Shown one piece after another: positions 1 through 4,921 of a stretch of 5,318 nucleotides of DNA. Each line of letters begins with the position of its first letter. The stretch's first letter is position 1. The stretch is taken from assembly GCA_011526395.1 (NCBI GenBank), contig WTHW01000067.1, forward strand, positions 1-5,318, given 5' to 3'. The notes beneath the pieces are model-generated. The model did no database searches. It had not been told where the DNA came from and was given only the letters and a program-made list of their open reading frames with translations. The DNA is from Alphaproteobacteria bacterium. Lineage in GTDB: Bacteria; Pseudomonadota; Alphaproteobacteria; Puniceispirillales; Puniceispirillaceae. The position numbers and the translations under genes were made by a program.

Positions 1-2
1 GT

Positions 3-206
3 GTAAACTTGCTAGGCATTGATTCTGTAATGCGACCTTACGAGCAGCGTGTTGTGGCATGGGATAGAGTGGCAGAACATATGCCAAAAGACCGTCTGGC
101 TGACATGAGCGCGGTGATTACGCTTGCTGATTTGCCTGAAGCAGGCAAGAAAATACTAAAAGGTGAAGTAAAAGGCCGCCTTATTGTTGATGTGGCTAAT
201 AGTTAG
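3..206 (+). CDS. acuI: Acrylyl-CoA reductase AcuI (YhdH/AcuI family), C-terminal fragment
   Basis: This is the last 67 codons of a gene whose 5' part lies outside the window. The frame is open to the left edge and ends at TAG 204-206. The residues VNLLGIDSVM followed by PYEQRVVAWDR, then TLADLPEAGKKIL and VKGRLIVDV, match the C-terminal end of the AcuI/YhdH branch of the medium-chain dehydrogenase/reductase (zinc-free quinone oxidoreductase-like) family; full members are about 330 residues. AcuI reduces acrylyl-CoA to propionyl-CoA with NADPH in the cytoplasm, which disposes of the toxic product of DMSP cleavage. The TTG at base 9 is an internal Leu codon, not a start. The DMSP lyase gene lies 131 bp downstream on the same strand, which strongly supports the AcuI role over a generic quinone oxidoreductase. 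The catalytic and NADPH-binding parts cannot be inspected here. Confidence 0.85.
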   Translation, partial: VNLLGIDSVMRPYEQRVVAWDRVAEHMPKDRLADMSAVITLADLPEAGKKILKGEVKGRLIVDVANS

Positions 207-262
207 GTAGCGTTAAGGGCGTAATCCATTAAAATCGACATAGCAGGGCGTATTTGAGGAAA

Positions 263-279
263 TGCAGTTAGTATCTGCA
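263..279. promoter_or_regulatory. Inverted repeat upstream of dddP (possible operator)
   Basis: In the 131-bp gap between acuI and dddP, TGCAG (263-267) and CTGCA (275-279) form a perfect 5-bp dyad around a 7-bp centre. TGCAGT also recurs as a direct repeat at 263-268 and 276-281. The dyad is about 60 bp before the dddP start, a place where a regulator could bind. No convincing -35/-10 pair was found around it; TATTAT (284-289) and TATCAT (292-297) are loose -10-like hexamers only. No clear intrinsic terminator follows acuI, so read-through from acuI into dddP is possible. The dyad is short enough to occur by chance. Confidence 0.25.
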
Positions 280-325
280 GTCTTATTATCATATCATCAT
301 TGGGACGGCTAGTTGAGTTTGTTAT

Positions 326-332
326 GGGAGAG
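326..332 (+). promoter_or_regulatory. Ribosome binding site of dddP
   Basis: GGGAGAG lies just before the ATG at 338, with its GGAGA core 6 nt upstream. This supports ATG 338 over the in-frame ATGs at 347 and 350, which would place the site too far away. Confidence 0.7.
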
Positions 333-337
333 ACATC

Positions 338-1681
338 ATGGATGATATGATGAATAATAGCCTCGTTGTTGGCTCTAATCGTAAAATTGATCCATCACGC
401 CGTGCGCATCTAAAGGCAGATATGACGCCGGATGACAACGATAGAGTGGAAATTGGTCCAACAGGCCTTGCGTTTGCTGAATGGGCTGAAGCAGGTCTCA
501 CAGCGCCAAATATGCCAGAGCTTCGCGAATATCGTTTATCACGTCTGCAAGAGCAAATCCGTCTTCATGATTGTGCAGGTTTGCTATTGTTTGACCCGCT
601 CAACATCCGCTATGCAACTGATACAACCAACATGCAATTATGGACGACACATAATGCAGCAAGAGCCTGTTTTGTGCCGCCAGAAGGCAATGTCATTTTG
701 TGGGATTTCCATAATTGTGAACATTTATCAGCGCATTTACCATTGGTTGGTGAGCTTCGCGGTGGCGCCTCATTTTTCTATTTTGAAACAGGTGATCAAA
801 CAGAGTTGCATGCACAGCATTTTGCAAAAGAAATTGTTGATATCATGCATCACTATGCGCCAGGTAATAAGCGCCTGGCCATTGATAAGATTGAAAATGC
901 AGGCTATGCCGCGTTGTTAGGGCATAACGTTACGATTCTTGACGGGCAGGCGCTGACAGAATTGGGACGGTCTATCAAAAATGAAAACGAATTGAATGCC
1001 ATGCGCTGCGCCATTTACGCGTGCGAGCGTGCCATTGATGAAATGCGCGCTGTTGTTCGTCCTGGCGTGACAGAAAATGATGTATGGGCCGCACTTCATG
1101 CTGGCAATATTCGCAGGGGCGGCGAATGGATTGAAACACGCATCATGTCATCAGGCCCGCGTACAAACCCATGGTTCCAAGAATGTGGTCCGCGCATTAT
1201 GGAAGAAGGTGATTTGCTAGCCTTTGATACAGATTTGATATCAACATATGGTTATTGTTGTGATATTTCGCGCACATGGATGGTTGGTGATGCAAAGCCA
1301 ACAGAAGAGCAAAAGACACTTTATCGTGATGCTCATGAGCATGTTATGACAAATATTTCACTCATTAAGCCTGGAATGACATTTGCTGAGGTAACTAAAC
1401 AAGCGCATCGTCTTCCTGAGCAATATCGCGCCCTTCGTTATGGTGTGCTTGCTCATGGTATTGGCTTGTGTGATGAATATCCATCTATCCGCTATCCAGA
1501 AGATGTCGAAGAGCATGGCTATGGCGGCACAGTCGAAGTTGGCATGACATTATGTGTAGAAGCCTACACTGGTGAAGTCGGCGGTAAAGAAGGCGTGAAG
1601 CTAGAAGAACAAGTGGTTGTCACAGATGATGGCTGTGTTCCTCTATCTGAATATCCTTATGAAGATGCGTTCTTAAGCTAG
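338..1681 (+). CDS. dddP: DMSP lyase DddP (M24 peptidase-like fold)
   Basis: This 447-residue cytoplasmic enzyme cleaves dimethylsulfoniopropionate to dimethyl sulfide, acrylate and a proton. It has the creatinase/aminopeptidase P layout: an N-terminal domain (about 1-215, with KIDPSRR at 16-22 and DPLNIRYATDTTNMQLW at 86-102) and a C-terminal pita-bread domain (about 216-447). The length equals that of characterised roseobacter DddP (about 445). From memory of the Ruegeria DddP structure, its iron ligands D295, D297, D307, H371, E406, E421 and catalytic D377 map here with a constant +2 shift to D297, D299, D309, H373, E408, E423 and D379; all are present. GGEWIETR (261-268) and GPRTNPWFQECGPRI (273-287) are also DddP-like rather than Xaa-Pro peptidase-like. 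No signal peptide is seen. An acuI end lies upstream, forming a cleavage and detoxification unit. It could be mislabelled as an Xaa-Pro dipeptidase, but the signature argues against that. Confidence 0.93.
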   Translation: MDDMMNNSLVVGSNRKIDPSRRAHLKADMTPDDNDRVEIGPTGLAFAEWAEAGLTAPNMPELREYRLSRLQEQIRLHDCAGLLLFDPLNIRYATDTTNMQLWTTHNAARACFVPPEGNVILWDFHNCEHLSAHLPLVGELRGGASFFYFETGDQTELHAQHFAKEIVDIMHHYAPGNKRLAIDKIENAGYAALLGHNVTILDGQALTELGRSIKNENELNAMRCAIYACERAIDEMRAVVRPGVTENDVWAALHAGNIRRGGEWIETRIMSSGPRTNPWFQECGPRIMEEGDLLAFDTDLISTYGYCCDISRTWMVGDAKPTEEQKTLYRDAHEHVMTNISLIKPGMTFAEVTKQAHRLPEQYRALRYGVLAHGIGLCDEYPSIRYPEDVEEHGYGGTVEVGMTLCVEAYTGEVGGKEGVKLEEQVVVTDDGCVPLSEYPYEDAFLS

Positions 1682-1687
1682 ACGCAA

Positions 1688-2227
1688 TTATTTGCAGACA
1701 ATGGCAATATGAGGCAGATTACGCCCTTGTTGGGCGTAATCAATGCCATAACCGATGACAAATTCATCTGGTATATCAAACCCAACCCAATCGATAGCCA
1801 CATCAATTTCTCGTCTGCTTGGTTTGTTCAATAATGTGCAAATTTTCAATGACTTCGGCGAGCGGGTTTTCAAAATATCCATCACCTGACTTAATGTATG
1901 TCCTGTGTCGATAATATCTTCGACAATAAGTACATCTCTATCTTTGATATCAGTCTCAAGATCTTTGATGATGCGCACTTGTCGTGATGATACCATCTCA
2001 TCGCCATAGGATGATACCGTCATGAAGTCCACTTCAACTGGCAGGTTAATATGGCGCACTAAATCGGCAATAAAGACAAATGAGCCACGCAACAACCCAA
2101 TAACAACAAGCTGTTTTGTGTCTTTGTAATGATGGCTGATATCATGAGATAATGCGTTAATGCGTGCTGTAATCTCAGCTTCTGAGATTAAGATTTCAAT
2201 TTTTTCGCCAGTAGATAAAACGGACAT
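1688..2227 (-). CDS. hpt: Hypoxanthine phosphoribosyltransferase
   Basis: This 179-residue cytoplasmic enzyme of purine salvage joins hypoxanthine (often guanine too) to PRPP, giving IMP or GMP and pyrophosphate. The length is normal for bacterial HPRT. Visible motifs are LLRGS (45-49, PRPP pyrophosphate loop), SYGD (73-76, flexible loop), the PRPP-binding signature VLIVEDIIDTGHTL (99-112) with E103-D104, LLNKPSRR (132-139) with the base-contacting Lys K135, and VGFDIPDEFVIGYGIDY (148-164) followed by RNLP. The ATG at 2225-2227 was chosen because MSVLSTGEKIEIL begins where HPRTs normally do; a TTG at 2255-2257 would add ten atypical residues. The only Shine-Dalgarno candidate is a weak GGGG 4 nt before the ATG. 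It is convergent with dddP (6 bp between stop codons) and divergent from the next gene. It has no obvious link to DMSP metabolism. Confidence 0.93.
   Translation of the reverse strand: MSVLSTGEKIEILISEAEITARINALSHDISHHYKDTKQLVVIGLLRGSFVFIADLVRHINLPVEVDFMTVSSYGDEMVSSRQVRIIKDLETDIKDRDVLIVEDIIDTGHTLSQVMDILKTRSPKSLKICTLLNKPSRREIDVAIDWVGFDIPDEFVIGYGIDYAQQGRNLPHIAIVCK
1717..1741. repeat. Perfect 10-bp hairpin inside the 3' end of hpt
   Basis: GATTACGCCC (1717-1726) and GGGCGTAATC (1732-1741) are exact reverse complements separated by the 5-nt loop TTGTT. The structure begins 35 nt after the dddP stop and lies in the hpt codons for the conserved IDYAQQGRN stretch. No T-run follows on either strand, so it is not a standard intrinsic terminator. 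It could still protect the 3' end of the dddP or hpt transcript, or contribute to Rho-dependent ending. The same 10-mer GGGCGTAATC occurs a third time at 217-226, between acuI and dddP. Confidence 0.5.
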
Positions 2228-2276
2228 AAGGCCCCAGTCATATGTTTCATGTCGCAATGTCTTCTATCTAGCATTA

Positions 2277-2314
2277 ACTAGCGCGTAATAGCTAGTGCTT
2301 TTATGGAGACGCAA
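2277..2314 (-). promoter_or_regulatory. Candidate hpt promoter with overlapping inverted repeat
   Basis: The 161-bp gap between hpt and the divergent dehydrogenase gene holds ACTAGC (2277-2282) and GCTAGT (2291-2296), a perfect 6-bp dyad with an 8-bp centre. On the minus strand a weak promoter can be drawn over it: TTGCGT as -35 (plus-strand 2309-2314), an 18-bp spacer, and TATTAC as -10 (plus-strand 2285-2290, inside the dyad centre). This would give a leader of roughly 50 nt before hpt. Both hexamers match the consensus poorly, so the dyad is the firmer observation. No convincing promoter was found for the plus-strand gene in the same gap. Confidence 0.25.
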
Positions 2315-2373
2315 TGCTGGCTTTTTGACTATTCTCGCACTAACTTGGCAAGGTGGAATAAAAGCTGGCAAAT

Positions 2374-2380
2374 AAAGGAA
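2374..2380 (+). promoter_or_regulatory. Ribosome binding site of the HIBADH-family gene
   Basis: AAAGGAA sits 8 nt before the ATG at 2389 and fixes that start. The spacer and start codon together form the 10-bp palindrome ATGATATCAT (2381-2390). Confidence 0.65.
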
Positions 2381-2388
2381 ATGATATC

Positions 2389-3255
2389 ATGGCAAAAGTT
2401 GCGTTTTTAGGTTTAGGGGTCATGGGCGCGCCCATGGCGGGGCATCTGGCAAAGGCTGGTCATGATGTGTGTGTCTATCATCGCACACTGCAAAAGGCAC
2501 ATGATTGGGCATCAATATATGGTGGCCGTGTGGCCAGCACACCTGCTGAGGCAGCGCAAGGTGCTGAATTTGTATTTGCCTGTGTTGGCAATGATGATGA
2601 TATCAAAGAGGTGACAACAGGCACTGACGGCGCCTTTTCGACAATGGAAACAGGTGCTGTGTTCATTGATAACACAACAGCATCTGCCGATGTCGCTCGC
2701 CAGCTTCATGATATCGCGCAATCACATGGTTTTGGCTTCCTTGATGCACCTGTATCTGGTGGGCAAGCTGGCGCTGAAAATGGCAAATTGACCGTGATGG
2801 TTGGCGGCAATGAATCTGACTTTGATAGAGCAGAGGCGCTCATGGGATGCTATGGCGCCAAAGTGACATTGATGGGTGAATCAGGTGCCGGTCAGTTAAC
2901 TAAAATGGTGAATCAAATTTGTATTGCTGGCCTTGTACAAGGCTTATCTGAGGCTTTGAATTTTGGTCAGAAAGCAGGTCTAGATATGACGCGCGCACTT
3001 GATGTTGTGTCTGGCGGCGCTGCCCAAAGCTGGCAAATGGTCAATCGCGGCCATACGATGATTGAAGATGAATTTGATTTTGGGTTTGCGCTGGATTGGA
3101 TGCGCAAGGATTTGCAGATTTGTTTTGATGAGGCTAATCGCAACGGCGCGCCATTACCAATCACCGAAATAGTTTCAGGCTATTATGATGAGCTATCTAA
3201 ACAAGGCTTTGGTCGTAACGATACATCAGCCTTGATAAGATTGTTACGAAGTTAG
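2389..3255 (+). CDS. NAD(P)-dependent beta-hydroxyacid dehydrogenase (3-hydroxyisobutyrate dehydrogenase family)
   Basis: This 288-residue protein has the normal family length. It would oxidise a beta-hydroxyacid to its semialdehyde, or run the reverse reduction, in the cytoplasm. An N-terminal Rossmann domain (about 1-160) carries GLGVMG (8-13) for the dinucleotide; YHRT (30-33) after the second strand puts an Arg (R32) where NADP-preferring members often have one, rather than the Asp typical of strict NAD enzymes. The substrate motif DAPVSGGQAGAENG spans 119-132. The helical C-terminal domain has GQLTKMVNQ (168-176) with the expected catalytic Lys K172, and RKD (239-241), which continues the active site. 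Candidate substrates are 3-hydroxyisobutyrate, 3-hydroxypropionate, tartronate semialdehyde, succinate semialdehyde/4-hydroxybutyrate or L-serine; sequence alone does not decide. The gene runs alone into a shared terminator, convergent with gabD, which suggests but does not prove a functional pair. Confidence 0.88.
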   Translation: MAKVAFLGLGVMGAPMAGHLAKAGHDVCVYHRTLQKAHDWASIYGGRVASTPAEAAQGAEFVFACVGNDDDIKEVTTGTDGAFSTMETGAVFIDNTTASADVARQLHDIAQSHGFGFLDAPVSGGQAGAENGKLTVMVGGNESDFDRAEALMGCYGAKVTLMGESGAGQLTKMVNQICIAGLVQGLSEALNFGQKAGLDMTRALDVVSGGAAQSWQMVNRGHTMIEDEFDFGFALDWMRKDLQICFDEANRNGAPLPITEIVSGYYDELSKQGFGRNDTSALIRLLRS

Positions 3256-3260
3256 GCATT

Positions 3261-3290
3261 AAAAAAGGGCTCTATGGAAGAGCCCTTTTT
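3261..3290. terminator. Bidirectional intrinsic terminator between convergent genes
   Basis: AAAAAGGGCTC (3262-3272) pairs perfectly with GAGCCCTTTTT (3280-3290) around the 7-nt loop TATGGAA. The GC core is followed by a T-run on the plus strand, and the A-run at the left gives the same on the minus strand. It starts 6 bp after the dehydrogenase stop and lies 24 bp beyond the gabD stop, so it can end both convergent transcripts. Confidence 0.92.
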
Positions 3291-3313
3291 AATTACTGCA
3301 GTTTGTGTTTCGC

Positions 3314-4780
3314 CTATACGCCGCCAACAACCATCAATTTCATTTCCAAGAATTCGTCAACACCGTGGACTGAGCCCTCACGGCCAAGACCAGATGCTTT
3401 GACGCCGCCAAATGGGCCAACTTCTGATGAATAGGCGCCAGTATTTGCGACGACCATGCCATATTCCAGCGCTTCACCAACACGGAAGATACGACCAACA
3501 TCCTTTGTGAAATAGTAAGCTGCTAGACCAAAGATAGTATCATTTGCAGCAGCGATGACTTCTTCTTCAGTTTCAAATTTAAACAAGGCGGCAAGGGGGC
3601 CAAATGTTTCTTCTGAATAGACTTTCATATCAGATGTTGCGCCTGTAATCACAGTTGGCTCAAAGAATGTGCCGCCCAATTCATGAGGCTTGCCACCTGT
3701 TATGATCTCGCCGCCCTTTGATGTGGCATCTTCTACATGAGATTTGACCTTCTCAAAACCTTGCTCATCAATGATTGGACCTTGGACAATGCCGTCATCC
3801 ATGCCATTGCCAACTTTCATTTCAGCAACTTTTGCGCTCAGAGCTGCGGCGAATTTGTCATAAATGCCAGATTGTACAAATAAACGGTTTGCGCAAACAC
3901 AAGTTTGGCCAGCATTGCGATATTTAGAGGCGATCGCACCTTCAACAGCTTCATCAATATCGGCATCATCAAAGATGATTAATGGGGCGTTCCCGCCGAG
4001 TTCTAGTGATATCTTTTTGATTGTGTCAGCAGACTGGCGCATGAGGATGCGGCCAACTTCGGTTGAACCTGTGAATGTCAATTTGCGTACGCGGTTATCT
4101 TCGCACATCACTGAGCCTAAGGCAGGTGCATCAAGGCCCGGTATGATATTCATGATACCAGCTGGTATGCCAGCGCGATGTGCCAATTCGGCGAGAGCGA
4201 GAGCTGATAACGGTGTTTGTTCAGCAGGCTTTAGGACACAGGCACAACCAACTGCAATGCCCGGTGCGACTTTGCGTGTGATCATAGCATTCGGGAAATT
4301 CCACGGCGTAACGGCGCCGAACACACCCACTGGTTGGCGCAAGGTTAAGAATTTTTTATCCGCAAAAGGGCTTTCCAACACTTCGCCTTGTACGCGCTTT
4401 GCCTGTTCCGCAAACCATTCAATAAAGCTAGAGCCATATCCAATTTCGCCTTTGGCTTCTGCAAGAGGTTTGCCCATTTCAGCTGTTAGGATAATGGCAA
4501 GGTCGTCGGCATTTTCCATGCAAAGATCATACCATTTGCGCAAGATTTGTGAGCGCTCTTTGGCTGTTTTTGCTGCCCAGCTTTTTTGTGCAATCTCTGC
4601 TGCATCAATCGCCTGTGCCATCATGTCAGCGCCGCAATCAGCGACTTGTGCAATAACTGAACCATCAACAGGGTTTGTAACTTCAAAAGTTTTACCAGAT
4701 GTCGATTTCACAAATTGACCATTAATGTAGGCATCTGTTTTGATCAGTGACTTATCTTTTACGAGGCTTAGTACGTCCAT
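3314..4780 (-). CDS. gabD: Succinate-semialdehyde dehydrogenase, GabD type (ALDH superfamily)
   Basis: This 488-residue cytoplasmic enzyme oxidises succinate semialdehyde to succinate with NAD(P)+, feeding the end of GABA or 4-hydroxybutyrate breakdown into the TCA cycle. The length is typical of GabD. Visible ALDH motifs are TPWNFPN (158-164) with the oxyanion Asn N161, KPAEQTP (184-190), FTGSTEVG (236-243), LELGGNAP (259-266) with general base E260, GQTCVCANR (291-299) with nucleophile C294, and EETFGP (390-395). The CxC at 294-296 matches the pair that forms a redox switch in human SSADH, though this is not known to operate in every bacterial GabD. E187 stands where E. coli GabD (NADP-specific) has, as I recall, a Ser contacting the 2'-phosphate, so NAD+ use is plausible. 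No GABA transaminase is in the window. Other semialdehydes are possible; MmsA-type malonate semialdehyde dehydrogenase is less likely given the GabD-like sequence throughout. Confidence 0.92.
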   Translation of the reverse strand: MDVLSLVKDKSLIKTDAYINGQFVKSTSGKTFEVTNPVDGSVIAQVADCGADMMAQAIDAAEIAQKSWAAKTAKERSQILRKWYDLCMENADDLAIILTAEMGKPLAEAKGEIGYGSSFIEWFAEQAKRVQGEVLESPFADKKFLTLRQPVGVFGAVTPWNFPNAMITRKVAPGIAVGCACVLKPAEQTPLSALALAELAHRAGIPAGIMNIIPGLDAPALGSVMCEDNRVRKLTFTGSTEVGRILMRQSADTIKKISLELGGNAPLIIFDDADIDEAVEGAIASKYRNAGQTCVCANRLFVQSGIYDKFAAALSAKVAEMKVGNGMDDGIVQGPIIDEQGFEKVKSHVEDATSKGGEIITGGKPHELGGTFFEPTVITGATSDMKVYSEETFGPLAALFKFETEEEVIAAANDTIFGLAAYYFTKDVGRIFRVGEALEYGMVVANTGAYSSEVGPFGGVKASGLGREGSVHGVDEFLEMKLMVVGGV

Positions 4781-4786
4781 AAGAGT

Positions 4787-4791
4787 TTCCC
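4787..4791 (-). promoter_or_regulatory. Ribosome binding site of gabD
   Basis: On the minus strand GGGAA lies 6 nt before the ATG at 4778-4780 and supports that start. Confidence 0.6.
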
Positions 4792-4805
4792 ATGCTAGCG
4801 GATAA

Positions 4806-4823
4806 GCAATATATTTATATCGC
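4806..4823. promoter_or_regulatory. AT-rich imperfect palindrome upstream of gabD
   Basis: The 18-bp stretch GCAATATATTTATATCGC pairs at 7 of 9 positions about its centre. It lies 26 bp before the gabD start and includes, on the minus strand, a TATAAA -10-like hexamer (plus-strand 4814-4819). It could be a gabD operator over the promoter, but no good -35 was found and AT-rich sequence gives weak palindromes easily. Confidence 0.25.
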
Positions 4824-4858
4824 CAAATATGTGTCTTTAAAGTGACTCGTGTTGTATC

Positions 4859-4888
4859 ATTTTTTCAAAAGGGTCGTCACGAAAAAAT
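4859..4888. repeat. Perfect 8-bp inverted repeat between divergent gabD and TauE/SafE genes
   Basis: ATTTTTTC (4859-4866) and GAAAAAAT (4881-4888) are exact reverse complements with a 14-bp spacer. The spacer includes TCGTCAC, and TCGTCACGA (4874-4882) is itself a palindrome around one central base. The element overlaps the proposed -35 of the rightward promoter, a suitable place for a repressor or a shared regulator. It has no terminator role, because no transcript is expected to end here. Confidence 0.35.
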
Positions 4889-4903
4889 CGTAACCTGTAT
4901 AAT
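4874..4903 (+). promoter_or_regulatory. Candidate sigma-70-type promoter of the TauE/SafE gene
   Basis: A perfect TATAAT (-10) lies at 4898-4903. TCGTCA at 4874-4879 matches 4 of 6 positions of TTGACA with an 18-bp spacer. Transcription would begin about 4909-4911, leaving a leader of only about 12 nt before ATG 4922, with just GGA (4908-4910) as a poor Shine-Dalgarno. Initiation may therefore be nearly leaderless. Confidence 0.5.
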
Positions 4904-4921
4904 CTTTGGAACCGTTCTTCT

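Noticed and set aside
9..206. A complete small 65-residue gene starting at TTG 9
   Set aside because: The frame continues to the left edge and the sequence is the C-terminal end of AcuI, so it is a truncated longer gene.
432..920. 162-codon open frame on the + strand inside dddP
   Set aside because: It lies in another frame of a strongly supported gene, has a Cys/Gln/Met-rich composition with no recognisable family, and has no clear ribosome binding site.
338..1681. Xaa-Pro dipeptidase/creatinase annotation
   Set aside because: The fold is shared, but the N-terminal signature, length and active-site layout match DddP across the whole protein.
2225..2257. TTG start giving a 189-residue hpt product
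   Set aside because: The ten extra residues are not typical of HPRT, the codon is a weak start, and ATG 2227 gives the usual family length.
2325..2330. TTGACT as the -35 of the HIBADH-family gene
   Set aside because: No acceptable -10 is found 15-19 bp downstream; the nearest A/T-rich hexamers give spacers that are too short or too long.
3864..4718. 284-codon open frame antisense to gabD
   Set aside because: It is complementary to a well-conserved ALDH gene; the product is Ser/Ala/Pro/Arg-rich and resembles no family. It is a typical shadow.
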